Shown in pieces: positions 24,190-31,803 of a stretch of 34,224 bases of DNA; position 1 is the stretch's first letter; each line of letters opens with the position of its first letter. The stretch comes from Clostridiaceae bacterium (lineage in GTDB: Bacteria > Bacillota > Clostridia > Lachnospirales > Lachnospiraceae), in NCBI GenBank assembly GCA_902362725.1, contig CABIXM010000004.1:1-34224 (forward strand), read 5' to 3'. Both the position numbers and the translations under genes were made by a program. The notes below the pieces were generated by a model, which made no database searches, was not told the DNA's origin, and saw nothing but the letters and a program-made list of their open reading frames with translations.

Positions 24190-24222
24190 GTTACAAATTT
24201 CGCAGTCCACCTTCCCTATAAT
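24190..24222 (+). promoter_or_regulatory. spoIIG-type sigma-A promoter with long spacer
   Basis: A perfect -10 TATAAT (24217-24222) has a poor -35, GTTACA (24190-24195), at a 21-bp spacing. An overlong spacer is a known peculiarity of the Spo0A-activated spoIIG promoter (22 bp in Bacillus subtilis). Confidence 0.55.
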
Positions 24223-24245
24223 GAAGAACAGAAAGAAGGTGGGCC

Positions 24246-25169
24246 GTGTACTACACGCTGTACATAGACGTGTTTTTCCTGGAAAATCTGCTGACGGATT
24301 ATCTGCTGCTGACGGTCACGGGTCGGATCCTGAAAATCCGGATCCCGACGGTGAAAAGGATTCTGGCGGCGGGAAGCGGAAGCCTGGCGGTCTGTCTCGT
24401 CTACCTGGCGGGTGGGCAGGACAGCATCACAGGAAAACTGATCCTGTACGGAGCCATAGCGCCCGGGATGGTCTTCCTGAGCCTTCCGGGGAGCGAAAGG
24501 CCCCTGTACGGGAAAGCCGTATTCTTGCTTTATCTGAACGGCTTTTTACTGGGCGGCCTCTTTGGATGGCTTCGGGGCGCAGTCGCATTTCCGGTCTATC
24601 CGTTCCTGTTCTTCACGCTTGTAAGCTATGAACTTCTAAAGCTGCTGCAAAAAGGCATCTTCCGGCAGCGGGAACAGGAACAGGACATCCGCTCCGTCAC
24701 CATTCGATACGGGAAAAACACCTGCACCGTCCGGGCCCTTCTGGACACGGGCAACCGTCTTACGGATCCGGTCTTCGGAAAGCCTGTGAGCATCCTCACA
24801 GAGAATCTGAAAGACAGGCTCCTTGGAGGGACGGAGCCGGTCTGGTACCCGATTCCCTACCATAGCGTGGGCCGAAAGAACGGATATCTCCCGGCCTTTT
24901 ACGCGGACGAACTGGAGGTCGAGACGGGAGACGGCGTGAAGCGTCGCACGGAAAAGCCATTGCTTGGCGTTACCAAAGAACCACTTTCTTCTACCGAAAA
25001 TTACAGTATGATTCTGCATCCGGCGCTGGCGGAAAGCTCTGCCCGCGCGGGAGCGGAAATGAGAGTGGGAGGAACGAGATTCGATGCTAATCAAAGTGGC
25101 AATTCCAAATCAGGTTCAGTTAAAGCTGATCCCGAGCTTTTCGACACTTTTTGTGGGAAAGAAAAATGA
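24246..25169 (+). CDS. spoIIGA: Sigma-E processing peptidase SpoIIGA
   Basis: A 307-residue membrane aspartic protease that removes the pro-peptide of sigma-E in the mother cell after a forespore signal. The N-terminal half is hydrophobic, with about five helices from [20 protein letters not shown] to about residue 130. The C-terminal half is soluble and has the protease motif LLDTGN (D167) followed by [13 protein letters not shown], as in the family. The GTG at 24246 follows AAGGTGG and gives the standard N-terminus. Its 3' end runs 86 bp into sigE in another frame, a long overlap for this pair. It is driven by a Spo0A-type promoter. Confidence 0.92.
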   Translation: MYYTLYIDVFFLENLLTDYLLLTVTGRILKIRIPTVKRILAAGSGSLAVCLVYLAGGQDSITGKLILYGAIAPGMVFLSLPGSERPLYGKAVFLLYLNGFLLGGLFGWLRGAVAFPVYPFLFFTLVSYELLKLLQKGIFRQREQEQDIRSVTIRYGKNTCTVRALLDTGNRLTDPVFGKPVSILTENLKDRLLGGTEPVWYPIPYHSVGRKNGYLPAFYADELEVETGDGVKRRTEKPLLGVTKEPLSSTENYSMILHPALAESSARAGAEMRVGGTRFDANQSGNSKSGSVKADPELFDTFCGKEK

Positions 25170-25824
25170 GATTCATTATATCGGCGGAGCGGAGGTGCTT
25201 CCGGCGCCCCTGAACGCGGAGGACGAGGCCCGGGCCATCGCGCGGCTGGGAACCGAGGAGGGCGGAGAAGCCCGTTCCCTTTTAATAGAGCACAACCTGC
25301 GTCTGGTGGTCTACATCGCGAAAAAATTCGACAACACCGGCGTGGGTGTGGAGGATCTGATATCCATCGGGACCATCGGCCTTATCAAGGCCATCAACAC
25401 CTTCAACAGCGGGAAAAACATCAAGCTGGCCACCTACGCCTCCCGTTGTATCGAAAATGAGATCCTGATGTATCTGCGCCGCAACAACAAGACCCGCCTG
25501 GAGGTCTCCATCGACGAGCCCCTGAACGTGGACTGGGATGGCAATGAGCTGTTGCTGTCAGACATTCTCGGCACCGACGAAGACATCATTTACCGGGACA
25601 TCGAGACCGAGATGGAGCGAAAACTGCTTGACAAGGCCATTGAGACCCTGTCGGAGCGGGAACGGACCATCGTGGAGCTGCGCTTTGGCCTTAAAAATCC
25701 CCACGGCGAGGAGATGACCCAGAAGGAGGTGGCCGATCTCCTGGGAATCTCCCAGTCCTACATTTCCAGGCTGGAGAAAAAGATCATCCGGCGCCTGAAA
25801 AAGGAAATCATGAAATACGAGTGA
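25084..25824 (+). CDS. sigE: RNA polymerase sporulation sigma factor SigE (pro-sigma-E)
   Basis: A 246-residue sigma-70 family protein, made as an inactive precursor and the early mother-cell sigma factor. The N-terminal stretch before [13 protein letters not shown] (31-43) corresponds to the pro-sequence removed by SpoIIGA. Region 2 runs through [15 protein letters not shown] and [17 protein letters not shown]; region 4 ends in [22 protein letters not shown], the HTH for -35 recognition. GGGAGGA (25067-25073) precedes the ATG; an in-frame GTG at 25096 is a possible alternative. It overlaps the end of spoIIGA, and its stop lies one base from the stop of the opposing sigG. Confidence 0.95.
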   Translation: MLIKVAIPNQVQLKLIPSFSTLFVGKKNEIHYIGGAEVLPAPLNAEDEARAIARLGTEEGGEARSLLIEHNLRLVVYIAKKFDNTGVGVEDLISIGTIGLIKAINTFNSGKNIKLATYASRCIENEILMYLRRNNKTRLEVSIDEPLNVDWDGNELLLSDILGTDEDIIYRDIETEMERKLLDKAIETLSERERTIVELRFGLKNPHGEEMTQKEVADLLGISQSYISRLEKKIIRRLKKEIMKYE

Positions 25825-25825
25825 G

Positions 25826-26605
25826 TCAGAGCTCCAGGTAATTCTGCATACACCGGAGCGCGTTCTTTTCCAGACGGCTGACCTGGGCCTGGGAGATGCC
25901 GATTTCGTCTGCCACCTCCATCTGGGTCTTGCCCTGAAAGAAGCGGAGCTCAATGATATAGTGCTCGCGCTCCGACAGCTTTTTCATGGCTTCATTCAGG
26001 GAGAGCTCCTCCACCCAGAGCTCCTCCCTGTTTTTCTTGTCGCTAATCTGATCCATCACATAGAGGGTGTCGCCGCCCTCGGTGTAGACCGGTTCATAGA
26101 GACTCATCGGGCTCTGAATGGCGTCCAGAGCGAAGACAATGTCCTCGCCGGGGATTCCGATTTCCGCCGCGATCTCGCTTAAAAGTGGTTCTCTGGCGAA
26201 CTGCCGGGTCAGATTTTCTTTGGCGTAAATGGCTTTGTAGGCAGTATCCCGAAGGGAGCGGCTGACCCGGATGCTGTTATTATCCCGGAGATAGCGGCGG
26301 ATTTCGCCGGCAATCATAGGCACCGCATAGGTGGAAAACTTAACGCCCAGAGTGCTGTCGAAATTGTCGATGGCCTTCATCAGGCCGATGCAGCCGATCT
26401 GGAAGAGATCGTCGGCATTTTCGGAACTTCCGGAAAAGCGCTTGATTACGCTTAAAACCAGGCGGAGATTTCCCTTGATATAGAGCTCCCGTGCGTCGGC
26501 GTCACCCGCCATAATCCGTTCCCACAGAGCATCCTTTTCTTCCTGATTCAAAATCGGCAGCTTCGCTGTATTTACGCCGCATATTTCTACTTTATTCAGT
26601 GCCAT
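25826..26605 (-). CDS. sigG: RNA polymerase sporulation sigma factor SigG
   Basis: A 259-residue late forespore sigma factor. KVEICGVNTAKLPIL (5-19) is the SigG-specific N-terminus. LRLVLSVIKRF, DLFQIGCIGLMKAIDNFD, KFSTYAVPMIAGEIRRYLRD and the region 4 HTH FQGKTQMEVADEIGISQAQVSRLEK are almost identical to Bacillus SigG. AGGAGG (minus strand, 26621-26616) lies 10 nt before the ATG. It faces sigE tail-to-tail with a 1-bp gap and no terminator, whereas Bacillus has spoIIGA-sigE-sigG in one direction. A possible sigma-F/G-like promoter (GCATA at 26668-26664, GGAAATCT at 26649-26642) has short spacing and is only tentative. Confidence 0.97.
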   Translation of the reverse strand: MALNKVEICGVNTAKLPILNQEEKDALWERIMAGDADARELYIKGNLRLVLSVIKRFSGSSENADDLFQIGCIGLMKAIDNFDSTLGVKFSTYAVPMIAGEIRRYLRDNNSIRVSRSLRDTAYKAIYAKENLTRQFAREPLLSEIAAEIGIPGEDIVFALDAIQSPMSLYEPVYTEGGDTLYVMDQISDKKNREELWVEELSLNEAMKKLSEREHYIIELRFFQGKTQMEVADEIGISQAQVSRLEKNALRCMQNYLEL

Positions 26606-26719
26606 CTGGTAAATGCCTCCTGTAAATCCTTGATATTCACAAGATTTCCCAAAGAAAGGTTTCTATGCGCAATTTTCTGAAATAAAAAAAATATAAGGCC
26701 TTGACAAAACAGATTCAAT

Positions 26720-26748
26720 TTTGCAATGTATACATAAAAAATTGCAAA
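26720..26748 (+). promoter_or_regulatory. Palindromic operator-like site before the HAD/PRD operon
   Basis: TTTGCAAT (26720-26727) and ATTGCAAA (26741-26748) form an 8-bp inverted repeat around a 13-bp centre, and a second palindrome ATGTATACAT (26726-26735) overlaps it. TTGACA at 26701-26706 could be a -35, with TATACA (26729-26734) at a too-long 22 bp. A TATGAT at 26776-26781 could be a -10 but lacks a partner. The site is a candidate for binding by the operon's own PRD regulator or a catabolite regulator. Confidence 0.4.
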
Positions 26749-26810
26749 GAAATAGTGGCTAGAAACAGAACAAAGTATGATATGCTAACAGCAAGTAAGG
26801 GGATGGTTAA

Positions 26811-27689
26811 GTGGATGTAAAATGGATTGTGACAGATATGGATGGCACGCTGCTGAACAGCAGAGATGAGATCACCGAGCGGACAAAGAAAGCCCTGATG
26901 GCCTGCCAGGAGAAAGGAATCCGACTGATTCTGGCCAGCGGCAGGAGTTATGTCCGCCAAATGCCTTACGCAAAGGAGCTTAAGCTTCGGGAGTATGGAG
27001 GCTGCCTGATAGAGAATAACGGACTGACTGTCAACGATATGACTCCGGGAGGGCGGCATAAGCTAGCGTATCTGGGACAGAAGGATGTCGAACGTCTCTT
27101 TCCCATTTTGCAGAAATGGGAAGTGGAGATTCAGGGTTACGAGGACGACGGCGTCTACTACTGGATTCCAGACTGGCAGCGCCCTCTAAAAGAACAGGAA
27201 CGTCAGAAAAAAGGATATCCGGACGACTATCCGCTGGTGGCAGGAGCATGGGGATGGATAGGGGAGAATATCAACAGCTATCCGAGGCAGATTGAGATTT
27301 GTACAATGGAAGAACTTCCGATGAAACTCAATAAGATGAACGCTACAGACCGGGAGGGTCGGATTCACGAGTTATATCAGTTCTTTGAAAAAGAATTTAC
27401 CGGACAATATGAATTCGTGCGGACAGGCCCCAGGCTCATTGAGATTTCCCCGAAGGGGATCACTAAGGGACAGACCCTGAAGCGCCTGATGGAGGCGGCG
27501 GGGATCCGGCCTGAAGAGGTCATGGCCTTTGGCGATGGCGAGAATGACGTGGATATGTTCCGCACAGTAAAATACGGGATCGCTGTTGGCAATGCGGCGG
27601 ATTACGTGAAGGAGCATGCCTTTGACGTGACAGCAACCAACAACGAAGACGGAATCGCGGCAGCGCTTGAGAAATACGGAGTTATATGA
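26811..27689 (+). CDS. Cof-type HAD-IIB hydrolase (phosphatase)
   Basis: A 292-residue haloacid-dehalogenase superfamily phosphatase of the Cof/YkrA type. Motif I is DMDGT (D9 nucleophile, D11 acid), motif II is LASGRS, motif III uses Lys in ITKGQTLKRLM, and motif IV is GDGENDVDMF (from D242). The C2B cap between motifs II and III sets substrate choice. Such enzymes dephosphorylate sugar phosphates and similar small molecules. The GTG start follows AAGGGGATGG (26797-26806). Its stop is one base before the PRD regulator, so it heads the catabolic operon and may act on one of its phosphorylated intermediates (inference). Confidence 0.9.
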   Translation: MDVKWIVTDMDGTLLNSRDEITERTKKALMACQEKGIRLILASGRSYVRQMPYAKELKLREYGGCLIENNGLTVNDMTPGGRHKLAYLGQKDVERLFPILQKWEVEIQGYEDDGVYYWIPDWQRPLKEQERQKKGYPDDYPLVAGAWGWIGENINSYPRQIEICTMEELPMKLNKMNATDREGRIHELYQFFEKEFTGQYEFVRTGPRLIEISPKGITKGQTLKRLMEAAGIRPEEVMAFGDGENDVDMFRTVKYGIAVGNAADYVKEHAFDVTATNNEDGIAAALEKYGVI

Positions 27690-27690
27690 C

Positions 27691-29598
27691 ATGAAAGATA
27701 CGCCGAAACCGAGACAGATTGAGATTTTCAGACTGCTGATGACATCCGGCGTGCCGCTGGATATCAATCTATTAAAAGAAAAGCTGCAAAAAAGCGAGCG
27801 GACCATCCGCTATGACATACAGGATTTGAAACGCATCTGCCAAGAATACGGAATTGAGATTGGCTACCTGACGAAGAAGGGGTATTTCATCCCGGCAGCC
27901 CAGAAGCCGGAATGCTCGGCACTGCTGGTACAGTGGGACAGCGGAGGAAAAAGCAGCTTCGTGGACGGTGAGGAAGAAAAGCGGTTCACAAGCCTCTTCT
28001 TTTACCTGTTTGTGCAGAAGGGCTATGTGACAGCCGAGAAGCTGGCCGAGGTGTATCTGGCTTCCAAGTCCACGCTGACCCGGGGACTGGGACGGCTGGA
28101 GGAATATTTCGGCAACAGCTTTACCCTGGAGATCCGAAAGGCCCAGGGTTACCGCCTGAAGGGTGACGAGCTGACACTCCGGAAAAAGGCCGTGGAGCTT
28201 CTGGCGGCCCGGTTCCAGGGCAGCTATACGGCGGACGACTGGTTCCTGCTTCTGCCTGAAGAGCTGAAAAGCAAAATCAGTATCCAAAATATCCGGGATA
28301 TCAGCCGCAGTATCCGTCAGGTGAACGGAAAGTATAATATCTGGATTTCCAATACCGCTTACCTGAATCTGATGAGCTACTGCATCGCACGGCATGTGCG
28401 CCTCCCGGTGCTGGAAAGCACTGGAGAAAAGCCGGAAGAGCAGGAGGCCTACGCGTCCGAGCTTCTGCGGGAGCTCTCGGCGGAGGAGAAGACCAGGGAG
28501 ACAGCCCGGGAGCTTTCGTGGCTTCAGGAAGTTCTTCGTGATTATGAAATCAGCACCGAGGGCTATCGGGTCAAGGACGAGATTCTGAAACGCATCATGA
28601 GACGGATCATGTCTTATCTGGAAAACGGGGAAGAGCGAGAAAGCTTCGAGCTTCAGAGCCTCCGGCGGGACTTGGAGGAGCACCTGAAAAATTACTTGAC
28701 CATGAGTGGATCAGACCGGCAGGAAGAAGAGAATGCCTATGTGCTCCAGGAGATTCAGGAATACTATTATTCCTATTTCCAGCTGGCAGAGAAGCTTGCG
28801 GAAATTATCGAGGACGAGATCGGGCAGAAGCTCGGCGTGATGGAAATCTGCTATCTGGCAGTTTACTTATATAAAAATGGAATCCAGGCGGAGAGCGAAC
28901 GGAAAAATGTCATGGTGGTCTGCGCCACCGGTAAGGGCCTGTCCCATTTCCTGACGCTCCGTATCAAGCATGTATTCCCGATGCTGAATGTGGTGGGACA
29001 GGTTTCCCCCTATCAGCTTTTAAAGGCCAGTGATCTGAAGGGCGTGGATTTTGCCATTTCCACGATTCCGTTGGAAAACAGCGTGGTGCCGGTGGTGAAG
29101 ATATCCGGCGTGCTGCTGGCGGAGGACATTCAGAGAATCCAGGATTTCCTGAAATACGGCAAGCTGGTGGACGACATTCCGATGAAGCAGAAGAATGAGG
29201 CGTCGTTCCAGGCCAAACCGGATATTACGGTATCGGCGCAGCTGAGCCAGAAGAATTCCGGTGAAAATCTGGCCGAGGCGGCTGGAACCATGAGCAATCT
29301 GATTCTGGCGCTTCTGGAGTATGTGGCCAAGCTTCCGCCTCAGATTCGCATAAGCCGGGACGCCATGCTGGGTCTGGTGATTCATATGAGTATGGCGGTG
29401 AAGCGCTGGCTGTCCGGGGAGGTCACCGAGGATCCCACCGGCGAATTTAACCAGGAGTATTACCGGGTGAAAAAGGAATATCCGGATGTGTTCCTGATTA
29501 TGGAAAAATTCTTCGAAATGGCGGAAAATACGCTGCAGGTAAGGATACCCATTTCAGAGAGAACCGCGTTCTTTCTGTATATCATAGAGGAGGAATAG
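27691..29598 (+). CDS. PRD/EIIB-domain transcriptional regulator (ManR/MtlR-like)
   Basis: A 635-residue regulator. The N-terminus has two winged HTH domains: RQIEIFRLLMTSG to ERTIRYDIQDL (about 8-42), and YVTAEKLAEVYLASKSTLTRGL (about 112-133). PRD-like regions follow; one carries H331 in LEEHLKNYL. An EIIB-GAT-like domain has C411 in VVCATGKGLS, the position phosphorylated in PTS IIB proteins. A last PRD-like region has H565 in LVIHMSMAVKRW. In both PRDs the second regulatory His position appears to be Tyr (LAVYLYK; FFLYII). The ATG at 27691 follows GGAG (27678-27681). Such proteins activate sugar operons in response to PTS phosphorylation. It ends 2 bp before the amidohydrolase, which with the following genes is its probable target. 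Confidence 0.88.
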   Translation: MKDTPKPRQIEIFRLLMTSGVPLDINLLKEKLQKSERTIRYDIQDLKRICQEYGIEIGYLTKKGYFIPAAQKPECSALLVQWDSGGKSSFVDGEEEKRFTSLFFYLFVQKGYVTAEKLAEVYLASKSTLTRGLGRLEEYFGNSFTLEIRKAQGYRLKGDELTLRKKAVELLAARFQGSYTADDWFLLLPEELKSKISIQNIRDISRSIRQVNGKYNIWISNTAYLNLMSYCIARHVRLPVLESTGEKPEEQEAYASELLRELSAEEKTRETARELSWLQEVLRDYEISTEGYRVKDEILKRIMRRIMSYLENGEERESFELQSLRRDLEEHLKNYLTMSGSDRQEEENAYVLQEIQEYYYSYFQLAEKLAEIIEDEIGQKLGVMEICYLAVYLYKNGIQAESERKNVMVVCATGKGLSHFLTLRIKHVFPMLNVVGQVSPYQLLKASDLKGVDFAISTIPLENSVVPVVKISGVLLAEDIQRIQDFLKYGKLVDDIPMKQKNEASFQAKPDITVSAQLSQKNSGENLAEAAGTMSNLILALLEYVAKLPPQIRISRDAMLGLVIHMSMAVKRWLSGEVTEDPTGEFNQEYYRVKKEYPDVFLIMEKFFEMAENTLQVRIPISERTAFFLYIIEEE

Positions 29599-29600
29599 AC

Positions 29601-30740
29601 ATGAAAAGCCTGTTAATCAAAAACGGACAGCTGCTTGCCCCAGCAAACGGCTATCGGAGAGACAAAAAAGATATTTTCGTGAAAAACGGAAAAATCGAGA
29701 AAATTGGTGACAATCTGGATGTGGAAGCAGAGAAAGTCATCGACGCAGAAGGCGCTATCGTGACGCCTGGCTTCATCGATATCCATACGCACTGCTATCC
29801 GAAGGCATTTTTGGGTCTTGACCCGGATGTGCTGGGCCTGGAGCGGGGCGCCACCGCTATTCTGGACGCGGGAAGCAGCGGAGCCGACAACTATGAGGAC
29901 TTCCGTGCCAATTACATTGATAAGGCAAAGACCAAGGTATTTACCCTGTTAAATGTATCCAAAGAGGGACTGATCCGCGGCCATGAACTGGACAGCATGG
30001 ACAAGCTGGACGAGGCAAAGGTAAAGGCCACAGCAGAAAAGTACAGTGACAACATCGTAGGCCTGAAGGCCAGAGCCAGCCAGAGCGTTGTGGGAGAGAT
30101 GGGGCTTACCCCCATCGCGGAGGCTGCCCGGATCGCCCATGAGATCGAGAAGCCGCTGATGATTCATGTGGGCAATTATCCGCCCGCGCTGACGGATGTA
30201 CTGAAGCTGGTGGACGAGGGCGATATCATCACCCATGCTTACCATGGTAAGAAGGGCGGCATCCTGACCGAAGAGGGCGAAATCATCCAGGAGGCGAAGG
30301 ACGCCAGAGCCAGAGGCGTGCGTTTCGACGTGGGACACGGCGTGGCAAGCTTCAGCCTCCGTGTATACAAGCAGGCGCTGCTTGACAATTTTGACTGTGA
30401 TATGATCTCCACAGATCTGCATGTAGAGAACTACAATGGACCGGTATACAATATCGCCAGCGTTATGAGCAAGCTCATCAACTGCGGCGAGAGCCTGGAT
30501 CAGGTGGTGCATAAGGTTACTTACGTACCGGCTAAGCACTTTGGCCTGACAGGTCTGGGAGAATTAAAGGAGGGCTGCACGGCAGATCTGAATCTTCTGA
30601 CCCTGGACGCCTGCGAGGAGGAAATTGCGGATTCCATCGGCGATACCATCATCCTCAAGAATAAAATTACAGTAAGAAAAACCATTTACAGTAAGGGAGA
30701 GCAAAGTGAAGTATTTAGAAAAAGCATTGGAAATGAATGA
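29601..30740 (+). CDS. Amidohydrolase/deacetylase-family metallohydrolase (EF_0837-type)
   Basis: A 379-residue TIM-barrel amidohydrolase. Metal ligands are visible: H62 and H64 in DIHTHCY, K156 (carboxylated Lys) in VGLKARAS, H189 in MIHVGNY, H212 in ITHAYHG and D272 in ISTDLHVE, the full binuclear set. Relatives (the EF_0837 TIGRFAM family) sit beside DgaE/DgaF enzymes and are annotated as deacetylases, so it may remove an acyl or amide group from an amino-sugar acid. The actual substrate is unknown. GAGGAGGA precedes the ATG. Its 3' end overlaps the next gene by 35 bp. Confidence 0.88.
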   Translation: MKSLLIKNGQLLAPANGYRRDKKDIFVKNGKIEKIGDNLDVEAEKVIDAEGAIVTPGFIDIHTHCYPKAFLGLDPDVLGLERGATAILDAGSSGADNYEDFRANYIDKAKTKVFTLLNVSKEGLIRGHELDSMDKLDEAKVKATAEKYSDNIVGLKARASQSVVGEMGLTPIAEAARIAHEIEKPLMIHVGNYPPALTDVLKLVDEGDIITHAYHGKKGGILTEEGEIIQEAKDARARGVRFDVGHGVASFSLRVYKQALLDNFDCDMISTDLHVENYNGPVYNIASVMSKLINCGESLDQVVHKVTYVPAKHFGLTGLGELKEGCTADLNLLTLDACEEEIADSIGDTIILKNKITVRKTIYSKGEQSEVFRKSIGNE

Positions 30741-31071
30741 AATTGACGCGGAGCATCGCGAGAAAACTATCCGGGAGTACGAAGCGGCAAAGGAGAGAAT
30801 CAAAAATCTGCCGCTTACCTTAAGTGATGACGCCGACGCTATGCTCAGCAACCACCTGGTGGCGCTGATCAAGCGTATTTATACGGGACATTTCGTGGAT
30901 CCGATTGAGGAGGAAATGATGAACGAGGTATCCGAAGAGGCATGGAAATATGCCCACATGATTGTAGACCCGCTTTTCGAGGCCCATGGCGTGCCCATTG
31001 ACAAAAGCGAAGTATTCCTTGTGGGAACCCACATGGAGATGGCGATTGCATCGGCGTCAGCCGTTCAATAA
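30706..31071 (+). CDS. Small stand-alone PRD-domain protein (EF_0829-type)
   Basis: A 121-residue soluble protein of a family known only from this kind of cluster. It consists essentially of one PRD-like helical domain: LSNHLVALIKRIYTG (about 47-61, H50) and a second conserved His in VGTHMEMAIASA (about 107-118). PRDs are normally phosphorylated on His by the PTS, but this one has no DNA- or RNA-binding domain. The GTG at 30706 is chosen because AAGGGAGAG (30693-30701) is well placed; an in-frame ATG at 30733 is possible. It overlaps the amidohydrolase by 35 bp, so translational coupling is likely. It might link the operon's transport proteins to the PRD regulator. Confidence 0.8.
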   Translation: MKYLEKALEMNEIDAEHREKTIREYEAAKERIKNLPLTLSDDADAMLSNHLVALIKRIYTGHFVDPIEEEMMNEVSEEAWKYAHMIVDPLFEAHGVPIDKSEVFLVGTHMEMAIASASAVQ

Positions 31072-31098
31072 AGAAACAGGAGAAGGAGGAAACACTCG

Positions 31099-31464
31099 AT
31101 GAAAGAAGTATTAGTTGTAATCGGCCACCGCATGGGCAAAGGTCAGGCGGTAGCAAGAGGCGTAGAGAAGGCCGGAGGTAAGGCGATTGTAATCCCGGGC
31201 ATGGCAGCAGATATGAAGCTTGGCGATGTGATGAAGGAAAACAACGCGGATCTGGGTATCAGCTTCTGCGGAAGCGGCGGAGCAGGCGCTCTGACAGCTC
31301 AGAACAAGTACGGCTACAAGGCAAAATACTCTCTTCGTTCCGTAGAGGCTGCATGCACAGCAGTGAAGGAAGGCTGCCAGGCAGTCGGACTTGGTTTTAT
31401 GGACACAGAGGAACTGGGTGAGCGTGTCGTACAGGCATGGCGTGAAGTACACGGAGAAGAGTAA
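31099..31464 (+). CDS. Glycine-rich SFCGS family protein (EF_0830-type)
   Basis: A 121-residue soluble protein. It starts with a Rossmann-like strand-loop EVLVVIGHRMGKGQA (3-17) and carries the family's defining SFCGSGGAGALTAQNKYGY (55-73), in which Cys57 lies in a Gly-rich turn. The fold suggested is a small alpha/beta domain resembling PTS IIB or a nucleotide/phosphosugar-binding protein, but the Cys is central, not after the first strand as in IIB. Function is unknown. AAGGAGGAAA precedes the ATG. The DUF4312 gene begins 2 bp after its stop. Confidence 0.85.
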   Translation: MKEVLVVIGHRMGKGQAVARGVEKAGGKAIVIPGMAADMKLGDVMKENNADLGISFCGSGGAGALTAQNKYGYKAKYSLRSVEAACTAVKEGCQAVGLGFMDTEELGERVVQAWREVHGEE

Positions 31465-31466
31465 AA

Positions 31467-31802
31467 ATGTTTGGAAAGAATGCAGAACGAATCGATACCT
31501 TTAATGGAAAACAGCTTTTGGAGGAGATGGATCATGAGATGATCCTCACCATGACCGGCGGCTCCCTGGAAAATGCGGTAGGCAATCTGTTTCAGCTGAT
31601 GCGTAAGCAGATTTTCCAGGAGATATCCTATCCCATCGTTCAGATGGAAGCAAAAGAAGTGTACTTCGATGAGGTACAGGTTCAAAAAGAGACCGAGCGT
31701 TTTATGTTTCTTTTCATGCCGAGAGAAAAGATGACTTTTACCATTACCGCGAGGATTGTGGTAAGAGTGAAATATCTTAAAATCACGAAGGAGGATTTTT
31801 AA
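31467..31802 (+). CDS. DUF4312 family protein (EF_0831-type)
   Basis: A 111-residue soluble protein with alternating helix and strand stretches: ENAVGNLFQLMRKQIFQ (helix, about 35-51), then PIVQMEAKEVYFDEV and the final strand-rich TFTITARIVVRVKYLKI. No Cys or catalytic motif stands out. Family members occur with SFCGS, DUF4311 and DUF4310 genes. It is packed between SFCGS (2 bp) and DUF4311 (1 bp), which suggests equal production and a shared complex. Function unknown. Confidence 0.8.
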   Translation: MFGKNAERIDTFNGKQLLEEMDHEMILTMTGGSLENAVGNLFQLMRKQIFQEISYPIVQMEAKEVYFDEVQVQKETERFMFLFMPREKMTFTITARIVVRVKYLKITKEDF

Positions 31803-31803
31803 C

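Noticed and set aside
25166..25180. Alternative sigE start at the ATG at 25166
   Set aside because: It is out of frame with the sigma factor and has no useful ribosome site.
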